DNA from: Kitasatospora cineracea
GTDB lineage: Bacteria; Actinomycetota; Actinomycetes; Streptomycetales; Streptomycetaceae
NCBI RefSeq assembly: GCF_003751605.1
Contig: NZ_RJVJ01000002.1
Span: 744,001 to 808,000 of the forward strand
DNA length: 64,000 bases
Direction: 5' to 3'
The notes beneath the pieces are model-generated. The model did not search any database and was not told where the DNA came from. It saw only the letters and a program-made list of their open reading frames with translations. Numbering within the stretch: the first letter of the stretch is position 1; every line of letters starts with the position of its first letter. Made by a program: the position numbers and the translations under genes. Shown in pieces: positions 29,674-37,991 of the stretch.

Positions 29674-29761
29674 GGCGCGGCCTCCGGGAGTGGATGGGGT
29701 CCGTCGGTGAGCGCGACACGCTAGCGGCGGGGCCGGGGAGCGCACCGGGAATTCCGCTCCG

Positions 29762-29801
29762 CGGACGGGCGGTGCGGGCCCCGGACGGGCGGTGCGGGCC
29801 C
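29762..29801. repeat. 20-bp direct tandem repeat, two copies
   Basis: CGGACGGGCGGTGCGGGCCC occurs at 29762-29781 and again at 29782-29801, followed by a diverged third unit. It lies in the divergent promoter region between the methyltransferase and the MFS-PP2C gene. Confidence 0.85.
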
Positions 29802-29943
29802 CGGGCGGGCGGAGTCGGGCGGGGTGGGTGCTTGGCAGGCGCGGCGCGAGCGATAAATATGACTTAAGTGACCTTTTTCCCTTCTGGGTGGATGTGGGTG
29901 TTTGAAAGCCTTGCTCTCGTCCGACCTGCCGAAGGAGACCCCC

Positions 29944-32181
29944 GTGACCGGCACCCCCCGGCGCGCCGTCCGTCTGCTGCTCATGGCTGCCGCCTCGCTG
30001 TGCGTGCTGCTGCCGCTGCTGCGCGGCGCCACCACGGCCGGGGCGATCACCGAGTTCGGGGTCGGGCGGGACGTCGCGGTGGCCGCCCAGCTGGGGTCGG
30101 CGCTGGCGATGCTGACGGCGCTGCTGGTGTCCGGCCGGCTGGTGGACGCCTGGGGGTGGCCGCGGGTGCTGCGCTGGTCGCTGGGGGCGATGGCGGCCGG
30201 GGGCGCCGTCGCGGTCACCGCCGGACACCCCTGGACGTACCTGGCGGGGCGGGCCGTGGAGGACGCCGGCTCGGCCGGGGTGCTGATCGCCGCCCTGGCC
30301 TCCGTCCCCGTGCTGAACCTGCCCGGCCGGATCACCCGGGTGGTCGGCGGGGCGGTCGCCGGGGTCGCCGTGGTCTTCGTGCTCGGCGCGAACGTCGCCG
30401 TGCGGATCGACACCGCGGCCGGCTGGCGGCTCGGCGAGTCGGTGGTCCCGGCCGCCGCCGCGCTGCTGCTGCTCGCCGCACTGCGCCTGCTGCCGCGCGA
30501 CCGGCTGCCCCGCGCCGGCCCCCGGCCGGCCCCCGTCTGCGGCCCCGGCGTCGCGGCGGCCGCCCTGCTGGCCGTCGCGGGCCTGGAACTGGGCCCGCTG
30601 CGCGACTGGTCGGACCCGCTGGTCGGCGGGCTGCTGGGCGCCGCCGCGGTGCTGCTCGCGGCCTGCCGGGCCCGGACCGTGCTGCCGGCCCGCCGCCGGC
30701 CCGCCCCCGCCCCGCCCGGGGTGCCGGCCCGGGCCGCGGCCGGGGCGATCACCGCGGGCGCGACGCTCGGCTTCACCCAGCTCGCGCTGACCGCCGCCGT
30801 CCCCGTGCTGCTGCTCCAGCGCGGCGTGACGGTGGCCCACGTGACGCTGTCGATGTCCGGCTACGGGCTGGGCATGCTGGCGGCCGGGTTGACCGCCCGG
30901 CGCTGGCGGCTCACCCCGCTGACCAGCTCCTCGCTCGGCCTGCCGCTGGCCGCCGTCGGCCTGGCCTCGCTGCACTTCCTGCCCGCCGGGGCCGGGCAGG
31001 CCGCCCTGGTCGCGGGCGCGGTCGCGGTGCTGGTCGGCTTCGGCCTGGTGGTCACGCAGATCCCCTACCTGGCCGGTTTCCTGGCCGCGCTCCCCCGGCA
31101 GCGGCGGGCGGCCGCCTCCGCGCTCTACCCGGTGGCGATCCTGTTCGGCGGGGTACTGGCGCAGACCGTCCCGGGCAGCTCGGCCCTGCTCACCGTTGGG
31201 GGCGACGCCCGCGCGCTGAGCACCGTGCTCTGGGTGGCCTGCGGGGCGGTCGCCCTGGTGGCGATGGTGCTGGGCCGCCCCGTGGTGTCGCTGACCGTCG
31301 CCGCGGCCGCCGGACTCCAGCACCTGCTGCTGGTCGCACTGGCCGGCGGGAGCGTCGCCGGCCGCCCCGGCGCCGCCACCGCCGCGCTCGCGGTCGGCGC
31401 GGCGATGGGGCTGGTCGCCTGGGGCCGCCGCCAGCAGTCGGAGCGGCTGGCCCGCGTCCGGGCCAACGAGATCGCCCTGCAACAGGCCGTGCTGCACCCG
31501 ATCCCGGCCCGGCTCGGCGAACTGCGGCTGACCGGCCACTACCAGCCCGCGACGGCCGGCACCGGCGTCGGCGGCGACTTCTTCGAGGCGGTGCGCACCC
31601 CGCACGGCACCCGGCTGCTGATCGGCGACGTCCGCGGCAAGGGCCTGCAGGCCGTCCAGACCGTCACCGACCTGCTCGGCTGCTTCCGCTCCCAGGCGCA
31701 CGAGACCGCCGACCTCGGCGAACTCGCGGCCCGGCTGGACCGCCAGCTGGCCCGGCTGGCGGCGGCCCGCGGCGACGAGGAACTGTTCGCCACCGCGCTG
31801 CTGCTCCAGCACCGGGACGGCATCGACCAGGTCGAGGTGGTCAACTGCGGGCACCTCGCCCCGCTCCGGATCGGCCCGGACGGCGTCCGCGCCACCCCCG
31901 TCCCCGCCCTGCTGCCGCTCGGCCTCGGCGCGCTCGGCCTCGGCCCCGCCCCCGCCCCCACCCCGCTGGCCCTGCCCGGCGGCTCGGCCCTGCTGCTGCA
32001 CACGGACGGGCTCAGCGAGGCCCGCAACTCCTCCGGCGAGTTCTACCCCCTGGGCGAACGCCTCTCCGTCCTGCGCGCCACCGACCCCGGCCGCCTGATC
32101 GCCGGCCTCGCCTCCGACGTCCGCGACTGGACGCACCAGCTCTCGGACGACATCGCCCTGATCGCCCTGACCCGGGCCTAG
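29944..32181 (+). CDS. Fusion of an MFS-like membrane domain with a PP2C/SpoIIE phosphatase
   Basis: A 745-residue protein. Residues 1-490 hold about 14 hydrophobic segments with an MFS-14-TM drug-transporter layout (LGSALAMLTALLVSGRLVDA, then YGLGMLAAGLTARRW and YPVAILFGGVLAQTVPGSSA). Residues 515-745 are a SpoIIE/RsbU PP2C domain with metal Asp motifs (GVGGDFFEAV, LIGDVRGKGLQA, CGHLAPL, LSDDIALIALT). The phosphatase half is expected to act on an anti-sigma-factor antagonist. The membrane half may sense rather than transport. The GTG at 29944 follows GAAGGAGA. An AT-richer stretch near 29850-29880 probably holds the promoter. Confidence 0.88.
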   Translation: MTGTPRRAVRLLLMAAASLCVLLPLLRGATTAGAITEFGVGRDVAVAAQLGSALAMLTALLVSGRLVDAWGWPRVLRWSLGAMAAGGAVAVTAGHPWTYLAGRAVEDAGSAGVLIAALASVPVLNLPGRITRVVGGAVAGVAVVFVLGANVAVRIDTAAGWRLGESVVPAAAALLLLAALRLLPRDRLPRAGPRPAPVCGPGVAAAALLAVAGLELGPLRDWSDPLVGGLLGAAAVLLAACRARTVLPARRRPAPAPPGVPARAAAGAITAGATLGFTQLALTAAVPVLLLQRGVTVAHVTLSMSGYGLGMLAAGLTARRWRLTPLTSSSLGLPLAAVGLASLHFLPAGAGQAALVAGAVAVLVGFGLVVTQIPYLAGFLAALPRQRRAAASALYPVAILFGGVLAQTVPGSSALLTVGGDARALSTVLWVACGAVALVAMVLGRPVVSLTVAAAAGLQHLLLVALAGGSVAGRPGAATAALAVGAAMGLVAWGRRQQSERLARVRANEIALQQAVLHPIPARLGELRLTGHYQPATAGTGVGGDFFEAVRTPHGTRLLIGDVRGKGLQAVQTVTDLLGCFRSQAHETADLGELAARLDRQLARLAAARGDEELFATALLLQHRDGIDQVEVVNCGHLAPLRIGPDGVRATPVPALLPLGLGALGLGPAPAPTPLALPGGSALLLHTDGLSEARNSSGEFYPLGERLSVLRATDPGRLIAGLASDVRDWTHQLSDDIALIALTRA

Positions 32182-32391
32182 CCGGTGGGGGCGGAACCGC
32201 GGAGAGGAGGGAGGGGCGGGAGCGGGGACGGGCGCGGGCTGGGGGCGGGGACAGGGATGGGGGAAAGAGGGGCGGGGAGCGGGGACCGGGCGGGTGCGGG
32301 AGGGGTGTGTCCCGGTGGCGGATTCGGGGTGGCGCCGGGAGGGTGGCTGGCGGGGGGCGCAGCGGATTTCCTGAACCGGAAAGAGCGAGAG
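32182..32391 (+). other. G-rich intergenic strand (210 bp)
   Basis: No gene is seen. The + strand is strongly G-rich (repeated GGGG and GGAG runs), with many possible four-G-tract quadruplexes on the non-template strand of the following VOC gene. GGAAAGAG near 32379 serves as its ribosome site. Confidence 0.55.
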
Positions 32392-33174
32392 ATGCCCGAA
32401 GTCACCACCCCGTACGCGACCGGCACCCCGTGCTGGGTCGATCTGATGGCGAAGGACCAGCAGGCGGCGCTGGACTTCTACCGCGACCTGCTCGGCTGGC
32501 AGGGCAAGCCCGGCCCGGCCGAGTTCGGCGGCTACGCGGTCTGCGAGCTGGACGGCCGGGCCGTCGCCGGGATCGGCCCGGCGATGGCGCCCGAGGGGAT
32601 GCCGGAGCCGCCGACCGTCTGGACCGGCTACCTGGCCAGCACCGACGCCCAGGCCACCCAGGAGGCGATCGTCTCCGCGGGCGGCACGCTGCTCGTCCCG
32701 GCCATGGACGTCGGCGACCTGGGCCGGATGCTGGTCGCGGCGGACCCGCAGGGTGCGGTGTTCGGCGTGTGGCAGCCCGGCGAGTTCTTCGGCGCGAAGG
32801 TCGTCAACGAGCCCGGCGCGCTGACCTGGAACGAGCTGCACACCAGTGACGTGCCGGCCGCCACCGCGTTCTACGGCGAGGCGTTCGGCATCGAGATCGA
32901 GCCGCTGGACGGCGCGGACTCGTACTGGGAGCTGCGGGTCGGCGGCCGGGCGGTCGGCGGGGTCACCCTGCTGGCCAACGACCCGCCCGGCACCCCGGCG
33001 CACTGGCTGACGTACTTCTCCGTCGACGACGTGGACTCCACCGTGGACGCGCTGGTCAAGCGGGGCGGCACGGTGCTCGCGCCGCCGTTCGACATGATGG
33101 CGGGCCGGATGACGGTGGTCGCCGACCCGCAGGGCGCGCCGTTCGCCATGATCAGGCCGCAGCCGCTGGCGTGA
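32392..33174 (+). CDS. Two-domain VOC (glyoxalase/bleomycin-resistance-like) protein
   Basis: A 260-residue protein made of two VOC modules: residues 8-125 (PCWVDLMAKDQQAALDFYRD, ending DPQGAVFGVWQPG) and 135-258 (LTWNELHTSDVPAATAFYGE, ending DPQGAPFAMIRPQ). This matches the CFP30B-like actinobacterial family. Metal-binding positions are not clearly complete. The function could be dioxygenase-, lyase- or resistance-like. The ATG at 32392 is preferred because upstream sequence is low-complexity. A terminator follows. Confidence 0.88.
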   Translation: MPEVTTPYATGTPCWVDLMAKDQQAALDFYRDLLGWQGKPGPAEFGGYAVCELDGRAVAGIGPAMAPEGMPEPPTVWTGYLASTDAQATQEAIVSAGGTLLVPAMDVGDLGRMLVAADPQGAVFGVWQPGEFFGAKVVNEPGALTWNELHTSDVPAATAFYGEAFGIEIEPLDGADSYWELRVGGRAVGGVTLLANDPPGTPAHWLTYFSVDDVDSTVDALVKRGGTVLAPPFDMMAGRMTVVADPQGAPFAMIRPQPLA

Positions 33175-33190
33175 CGCCACGGGTGCCCGC

Positions 33191-33228
33191 GCACCGCCCG
33201 TCCCGGTTCGGTCCGGGGCGGGCGGTGC
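33191..33228 (+). terminator. Hairpin terminator between the VOC and M56 genes
   Basis: GCACCGCCCG (33191-33200) and CGGGCGGTGC (33219-33228) pair perfectly, with further C/G pairing inside. The two genes converge here, so it may work in both directions. Confidence 0.78.
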
Positions 33229-33247
33229 GGTGCTGTCGGGGCGGGGG

Positions 33248-34150
33248 TCAGGGGAGGATGGGGCCGCAGGTGACCAGGAGGGGGAGGACCGGGGCGGCGG
33301 CCGAGGCGAGGGTGGCGGCGGCGCGGAGGGCGGGGTGGGGGGCGGGGGCGGGGGCGAGGAGGCGGCGGACGCGGAGGAGGGCGGCGGGGCCTCCGGCGGC
33401 GAAGGCGGTGCGGGGGACCTGGCCGTCGGCGACCCGGTACATGGCGGCGGCGAGGACGGCGCGCGGGTGGCGGCGGACGGCGCGGTCGTCGGCGGCCATC
33501 TCCAGTAGCAACGGCGTCTCGCGGGCGGCGAGGCGGGCCAGGGGCAGGAACGGGAAGGCGGCGGCGAGGGCGTCCGCGGCGGTGCGGGCCAGGTGGTGGC
33601 GGCCGGTGACGTGGGCGCGTTCGTGGGCCAGGACGGCGGCCAGTTGCCGGTCGGTGAGGAGTTCGAGGGCGCCGCGGGTGAGCACGATCCGGGAGCGCCG
33701 GCCGGGCAGGCAGTACGCGGCGGGGGTGTCGTGGTCCAGGACGTGCGCGCCGAGGTCGCGGTCGCGGGCGGCGACCAGGTCGAGGACGGCGCGGTGCCGG
33801 CGGCGGTGCCGGGCGGTGCGGGCCAGGGCGGCGGTGAACCGTCCGAGCGGCCAGAGCGCGACGGCTGCGGGCAGCAGCAGGCGCCAGTTGCCGCCGGCCG
33901 CCAGGCCGCCGGGGTGGTCGACGCCGCAGACGTGCATCAGCCCGGCCAGTCCGAGGTGCAGGTGGACGCCCGGCACGGCGAGGTGGTGGACGGCCAGCAC
34001 CAGGGCGGTGACGAAGGACAGGGCGAGCGCCTGCCAGAGCGCGACGGCCAGCCGGGGCGCGCGGTGCGTCCAGCCGGCCCGGGCCAGCGGCAGCGGGGCG
34101 AGCACGCCGACCAGCAGGGCGTAGCCGAGCAGGGCGAGGGCGGCCGTCAC
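33248..34150 (-). CDS. M56-family membrane metallopeptidase (BlaR1/MecR1-like, no sensor domain)
   Basis: A 300-residue membrane protease. About four membrane helices are visible (LALLGYALLVGVLAPLPLAR, LWQALALSFVTALVLAVHHL and two more). The zinc motif HERAH is near residue 180 (LAAVLAHERAHVTGRHHL), and a third ligand candidate lies in LLLEMAADDRAV. It lacks the penicillin-binding sensor of BlaR1. Its GTG overlaps the BlaI stop by 4 bases, so the pair is translationally coupled. It likely cleaves the repressor or itself in response to an envelope signal. Confidence 0.88.
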   Translation of the reverse strand: MTAALALLGYALLVGVLAPLPLARAGWTHRAPRLAVALWQALALSFVTALVLAVHHLAVPGVHLHLGLAGLMHVCGVDHPGGLAAGGNWRLLLPAAVALWPLGRFTAALARTARHRRRHRAVLDLVAARDRDLGAHVLDHDTPAAYCLPGRRSRIVLTRGALELLTDRQLAAVLAHERAHVTGRHHLARTAADALAAAFPFLPLARLAARETPLLLEMAADDRAVRRHPRAVLAAAMYRVADGQVPRTAFAAGGPAALLRVRRLLAPAPAPHPALRAAATLASAAAPVLPLLVTCGPILP

Positions 34151-34578
34151 CGGGGGTCCGCCCCGGGTCGGCGGGGGTCGCGGTCGGTGGTGTCGACGGA
34201 GTCGATGGCGGTGCGCAGGGCGGCGAGTTCCTCGGGGGTGAGCTGCTCGACCAGGTGGGCCAGGGCGCCGGTGGGGTTGGGGCTCTCGCCGAGCACGTCG
34301 CGCATCAGGGCGGCGCTGTACGCCTCGCGGCTGCAGGCGGGGCGGTAGCTCCAGGCCCGGCCGGACTTCTCGCGGCGCAGCAGGCCCTTGCGGTGCAGGA
34401 TGTCGGCGACCGTCATCACGGTGGTGTAGGCGAGCGGCCGGGTGCGGTTGAGGTCGTCGACGATCTCCCGGACGGTGGCCGGGCGGTCCCAGGTCCACAG
34501 GCGGTCCATGATCTCCGCCTCCAGGTCGCCGAGTCTGCGCACCGCCCGTTCCGCCTTCCTTGTCGTCCCGGCGCTCAT
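34147..34578 (-). CDS. BlaI/MecI-family repressor
   Basis: A 143-residue winged-helix repressor with the family's start RRLGDLEAEIMDRLWTWDRP, the recognition helix TVREIVDDLNRTRPLAYTTV and the wing LHRKGLLRREKSGRAW. The C-terminal dimer/cleavage helix follows (LVEQLTPEELAALRTAI). It precedes and overlaps the M56 protease gene, the classic BlaI-BlaR pair. It probably controls its own operon and possibly the divergent NlpC/P60 hydrolase 117 bases away. Confidence 0.93.
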   Translation of the reverse strand: MSAGTTRKAERAVRRLGDLEAEIMDRLWTWDRPATVREIVDDLNRTRPLAYTTVMTVADILHRKGLLRREKSGRAWSYRPACSREAYSAALMRDVLGESPNPTGALAHLVEQLTPEELAALRTAIDSVDTTDRDPRRPGADPR

Positions 34579-34610
34579 CGTAGTGGGCGGGGGCGGGTTG
34601 CCCGACTTTC

Positions 34611-34638
34611 TACTGAACTACTAAGTTGTCTCGTAGTG
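34611..34638. promoter_or_regulatory. Possible BlaI operator in an AT-richer island
   Basis: In the divergent blaI/nlpC promoter region, ACTAC (34617-34621) and GTAGT (34633-34637) form a dyad with 11 bases between, and another GTAGT abuts the blaI start (34580-34584). BlaI/MecI proteins bind TAC/GTA-type dyads. The match is short and the call is tentative. Confidence 0.35.
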
Positions 34639-34695
34639 ATGGCCCGGACGTCGCCCGGACGACGGGTGCCCGACCTTGGGGAGAGAGCGCAGCCG

Positions 34696-35718
34696 ATGGG
34701 AACGCACCGACGGCCCCGACCGGCCGGACGCACCAGGACCGCCGTGCTCGGCGCGGCCGCCGGCGCCGCCGTCCTGCTGCCCGCCACCGGCGCCAACGCC
34801 GAACCGGCGCCCGGCATCGACCAGGTGAAGGCCCAGGTCGACGGCCTGTACGAACAGGCCGAGGCCGCCACCGAGCAGTACAACAAGGTCGACGAACGCG
34901 CCGAGCAGCTCCAGGACGAGGCCGGCAGGCTCCAGGACCGGCTGGCCGGACAGCAGGCCCGGATCATCGCCCACCAGGAGGCCCTGGGGGCGCTGGCCGC
35001 CGAGCAGTACCGCAGCGGCGGCATCGACCCGAGCGTGCGGCTGATGCTCAGCTCCTCCCCCGACGAGTACCTCCGGCAGGCCGGACTCCAGGACCTGGCG
35101 GGCAGCCGGCAGGCCGACGCCCTGCGCGACGCGCTGCGGCTGCAGCAGTCGATCGACCAGGCCCGCTCGGAGACCGCCGCGAAGCTCGCCGAACTGGAGC
35201 AGGCCCGCACCATCCTGGGCAGCAAGAAGGCCGAGGTGCAGGACAAACTCGCCGAGGCCGGCCGCGTCCTGGCCGGGCTGAAGGCCGCCGACCGGGCCCG
35301 CGTCCTCGGCGACGACACCCCGGCCGCGTCCCGGAGTTCGGCCCGCGGCGGGACCTACGACGGACCCGCCACCGGGCAGACCAAGGCCGTCCTCGACTAC
35401 GCCTACGCCCAGCTCGGCAAGCCCTACCGGTGGGGCGGCGCCGGGCCCGACTCCTTCGACTGCTCCGGCCTGACGCAGATGGCCTACCGGGCCGGCGGCG
35501 TCAGCCTCCCCCGCGTCACCCAGGACCAGTGGAACGCGGGCAAGCACGTCGCCCGCGCCGACCTCCGGCCCGGCGACCTGGTCTTCTACTACAGCGACCT
35601 GCACCACGTCGGCATCTACGTCGGCAACGGCAAGCTGCTGCACGCCCCGCGCACCGGCAAGAACATCCAGATCGTCGACCTGGACGTGATGCCCTACGTC
35701 GGAGCGGTCCGGCCCTGA
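34696..35718 (+). CDS. Secreted NlpC/P60 peptidoglycan hydrolase with coiled coil
   Basis: A 340-residue exported hydrolase. The signal peptide is residues 1-36 (RTRTAVLGAAAGAAVLLPAT, cut near NAEPAP). A long alpha-helical coiled coil spans 45-215 (QVKAQVDGLYEQAEAATEQY, AEQLQDEAGRLQDRLAGQQA). The NlpC/P60 catalytic domain spans 228-340, with Cys in DSFDCSGLTQMAY and His in LHHVGIYVGNG and the third residue in LLHAP. This is the RipA-like layout that cleaves D-Glu-diaminopimelate bonds. The ATG at 34696 with GGGGAGAG upstream is chosen; ATG 34639 is alternative. Confidence 0.93.
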   Translation: MGTHRRPRPAGRTRTAVLGAAAGAAVLLPATGANAEPAPGIDQVKAQVDGLYEQAEAATEQYNKVDERAEQLQDEAGRLQDRLAGQQARIIAHQEALGALAAEQYRSGGIDPSVRLMLSSSPDEYLRQAGLQDLAGSRQADALRDALRLQQSIDQARSETAAKLAELEQARTILGSKKAEVQDKLAEAGRVLAGLKAADRARVLGDDTPAASRSSARGGTYDGPATGQTKAVLDYAYAQLGKPYRWGGAGPDSFDCSGLTQMAYRAGGVSLPRVTQDQWNAGKHVARADLRPGDLVFYYSDLHHVGIYVGNGKLLHAPRTGKNIQIVDLDVMPYVGAVRP

Positions 35719-35768
35719 CGCCGGGCGGGGGGCTGCCCGCGGGGGCGGTGCGGCGGTACAACGGGGGC

Positions 35769-35936
35769 ATGGGAAAGCAGTGGGTCACCGTGCTGTACGT
35801 GCTCGCGATGGCGGCCGTCGTGGTCGGTGTGGACGTCCTGTTCTTCCGCGACCGCTTCTGGGAGCGGCTGGCGGTGAACGTCGGGATCGTGCTGATGTTC
35901 CTGGCGTTCTACCTGCGCTTCCTGAAGCACTCGTGA
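35769..35936 (+). CDS. Small two-helix membrane protein (55 aa)
   Basis: MGKQWVTVLYVLAMAAVVVG begins a 55-residue product with two hydrophobic helices (10-26 and 37-51) joined by a charged turn (FFRDRFWERLAVN), ending FLKHS. GGGGGC lies just before the ATG. The family is common in streptomycetes as a hypothetical protein. It follows the NlpC gene by 50 bases and may be co-transcribed. A hairpin follows. Confidence 0.75.
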   Translation: MGKQWVTVLYVLAMAAVVVGVDVLFFRDRFWERLAVNVGIVLMFLAFYLRFLKHS

Positions 35937-35938
35937 GG

Positions 35939-35973
35939 CCGGCCGGGCGGCGGGTGGGCCGCCGCCCGGCCGG
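35939..35973. terminator. Bidirectional hairpin terminator
   Basis: CCGGCCGGGCGGC (35939-35951) pairs perfectly with GCCGCCCGGCCGG (35961-35973) around a 9-base loop, between two convergent genes. Confidence 0.85.
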
Positions 35974-35981
35974 GGCGCGGG

Positions 35982-36374
35982 TCAGCGGACGGTGACGCAG
36001 GGGCGGCCCAGCGAGCGGCCGTTGAGGTAGCCCTGGCCGCAGACGACGGAGCCGGAGCTGACCGTGTGGCCGATCAGGTCGAAGCGCCAGACGCCGCTCC
36101 GGCCCGAGTGGTCGGGGACGCCGTTCAGGCCGGGGCCCTCGATGCTGAAGCGGTCGATGGCGAAGTGGCCGTCGGTGGAGACGGTGGCGTCGTGCAGGAT
36201 GCCGCCGTCGTGCGAGACCGCCAGGAAGATCTGGCCGTCGTGGCCGCCGTCGATCACCGCGCCCGCCGGGTCGGCGGCCGCCAGGGCCAGGGTGCAGGCG
36301 GCGGCCAGGGCCAGGACGGCGCGCAGGGGACGGCGCGGGGCCGGGATGGTCGGCGGTCGGAGCTGCTGGAACAT
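35982..36374 (-). CDS. Small secreted protein of unknown function
   Basis: A 130-residue precursor. Residues 1-39 are a signal peptide (RRPLRAVLALAAACTLALAA, cleavage near PAGA-V). The mature part (IDGGHDGQIFLAVSHDGGIL, FAIDRFSIEGPGLNGVPDHS) has a beta-rich pattern and two cysteines (VVCGQG and GRPCV) that could form a disulfide. No family is recognised. The start is ATG 36374; upstream in-frame sequence is a long shadow frame. Confidence 0.7.
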   Translation of the reverse strand: MFQQLRPPTIPAPRRPLRAVLALAAACTLALAAADPAGAVIDGGHDGQIFLAVSHDGGILHDATVSTDGHFAIDRFSIEGPGLNGVPDHSGRSGVWRFDLIGHTVSSGSVVCGQGYLNGRSLGRPCVTVR

Positions 36375-36764
36375 GCAGGGGTCCTCGTTCTCGGTCGGCG
36401 ACCCTCCCAGGGACAGGTCGGGTCGTGTGCGATCCAGTGGGGCCAGGATGGCGGGCGGGCCGCCCCGTTCCCCGGCGGCGCAACCGGGAGCCACCCGAAC
36501 GGGTGAGGGTTGGCGAGAGGTGCCCGGCGGGAGGGTGGGCAAGAGGTGCCCCGGCGGGTGGGGCGAGGGCGGGGCGAAGGGCGTTCCGGCGGGCGGGGGC
36601 GGGCGCGGGGCGGCGCGGCTGGCCGGGACGGTGGCGGGCCGAGGCGGCGCGGCGCGGCGCGGCGGGCGGGGGTGCCCCGGCGGTGGGGGGCGGTGAGGGC
36701 TGTGCCAGGATCTGCGCAGTTCATCGGGGTGGTGTCGCCCCGGACCGGATCGGAGGGAACAGCC
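36375..36764. other. G-rich intergenic region (390 bp)
   Basis: No convincing gene. It contains an imperfect duplication of AGAGGTGCCC(C)GGCGGG near 36517 and 36543, a run of GGCGC units near 36645-36665, and long G tracts on the + strand. It holds divergent promoters for the secreted protein and the aminotransferase. GGAGGG at 36752 is the ribosome site of the latter. Confidence 0.5.
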
Positions 36765-37976
36765 GTGGCCGACCTCGTCGCACCCCAGCCCCTGCTGCTG
36801 CGGGACGGGCGCCCCGCCGCCGCCGGGTGGTCGCTCGATCCGGGGATGCGGCACCTGAACCACGGCTCGTTCGGGGCGGTGCCGCTGGTCGCGCAGCGCG
36901 AGCAGCAGCGGCTGCGCGAGGAGATGGACGCCTCGCCGGTGGTGTGGTTCCCCGGGCTGCCCCGGCGGGTGGCCGCCGCGCGGGCCGCGATCGCCGCATT
37001 CCTGCGGGTGCCGGCCGAGTTCACCGCGCTGGTGCCGAACGCCAGCGCCGGGGCGAGCGCCGTCTACGGCAGCCTGCCGCACCGGGACGGCGGGGAGGTG
37101 CTGGTCACCGACCACGGCTACGGGGCGGTCACCATGGGCGCGGCCCGGCTGGCCCGGCGCTGGGGCGGGGCGGTGCGCACCGTGCACGTGCCGCTGGCGG
37201 CGGGGCCGGCCGAGGCCGCGGCGGCGGTGACCGGGGCGGTGACGGAGCGGACGGCGCTGATCGTGCTGGACCGGATCACCTCGGCGACCGCCCGCTACCT
37301 GCCGGTCGACCTGGTCGGGGCGTTCGCCCGCGAGCGCGGCATCCCGCTGCTGGTCGACGCCGCGCACGTGCCCGGCCTGGACGAGGACCCGCTGGCCGGG
37401 GCGGACTGCGACGCCTGGGTCGGCAACCTGCACAAGTTCGGCTGCGCGCCGCGCGGCACCGCCGCGCTCGTCGCCCGCGGCGAACTCCGGCACGCCCTCC
37501 ACCCGTTGATCGACTCATGGGGCGCGGAGGAGCCGTTCCCGGAGCGCTTCGACACCCAGGGCACGCTGGACGTCACCGGCTACCTGGCCGCGCCCACCGC
37601 GCTCGACTTCGTTGCCGGGCAGTGGGGTTGGGCCGAGGCCCGCCGCTACATGAGCGAACTCGCCGACTACGCCGAGCAGTTGATCGGCGACGCGATCGCC
37701 GCCGCGACCGGGGAGCCGGCCGCGGCGGACGTCGGCATGCCGGTGAACGCCCTGCGGCTGGTCAGGCTCCCGGCCGGGCTGGGCCGCACCCGCCTGGAGG
37801 CCGACGGCCTGCGCGACCGGCTGGCCGCCGAGTTCGGCGTCGAGGCGGCGTTCACCAGCTTCGGCGGGACGGGGTACTTCCGGCTGTCCACGCACGCGTA
37901 CAACACGGCGGAGGACTACGAGTACTTCGCGGAGCGGTGCGTGCCGGTGCTGTGCGGGTGGGCCCGGGAGCGGTGA
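36765..37976 (+). CDS. Class V PLP-dependent aminotransferase (isopenicillin-N epimerase-like)
   Basis: A 403-residue fold-type I PLP enzyme. It starts near MRHLNHGSFGAVPLVAQREQ and carries the cofactor Asp/His region PLLVDAAHVPGLDEDPLAGA. The PLP Lys is in NLHKFGCAPRGTAAL, with a C-terminal domain STHAYNTAEDYEYFAE. This layout matches CefD-like and cysteine desulfurase-like class V enzymes. The substrate is unknown; no beta-lactam genes are nearby. The start GTG 36765 follows GGAGGG. The terminator hairpin overlaps its stop codon. Confidence 0.9.
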   Translation: MADLVAPQPLLLRDGRPAAAGWSLDPGMRHLNHGSFGAVPLVAQREQQRLREEMDASPVVWFPGLPRRVAAARAAIAAFLRVPAEFTALVPNASAGASAVYGSLPHRDGGEVLVTDHGYGAVTMGAARLARRWGGAVRTVHVPLAAGPAEAAAAVTGAVTERTALIVLDRITSATARYLPVDLVGAFARERGIPLLVDAAHVPGLDEDPLAGADCDAWVGNLHKFGCAPRGTAALVARGELRHALHPLIDSWGAEEPFPERFDTQGTLDVTGYLAAPTALDFVAGQWGWAEARRYMSELADYAEQLIGDAIAAATGEPAAADVGMPVNALRLVRLPAGLGRTRLEADGLRDRLAAEFGVEAAFTSFGGTGYFRLSTHAYNTAEDYEYFAERCVPVLCGWARER

Positions 37977-37989
37977 CCGGGCCCACCCG
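37955..37989. terminator. Bidirectional terminator overlapping the aminotransferase stop
   Basis: CGGGTGGGCCCGG (37955-37967) and CCGGGCCCACCCG (37977-37989) pair perfectly over 13 bp. The 9-base loop holds the TGA stop of the aminotransferase gene, and the convergent DUF3224 gene ends 3 bases beyond the hairpin. Confidence 0.85.
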
Positions 37990-37991
37990 GG

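Noticed and set aside
34579-34695. ydaO riboswitch before the NlpC/P60 hydrolase, as occurs for some actinobacterial wall hydrolases.
   Set aside because: Only 117 bases separate the divergent genes and no conserved riboswitch core is seen.
36765-37976. Isopenicillin-N epimerase (cefD) and hence a beta-lactam cluster, with the BlaI/M56 pair nearby.
   Set aside because: No ACV synthetase, isopenicillin synthase or other cephamycin genes occur; class V aminotransferases of this type are widespread.
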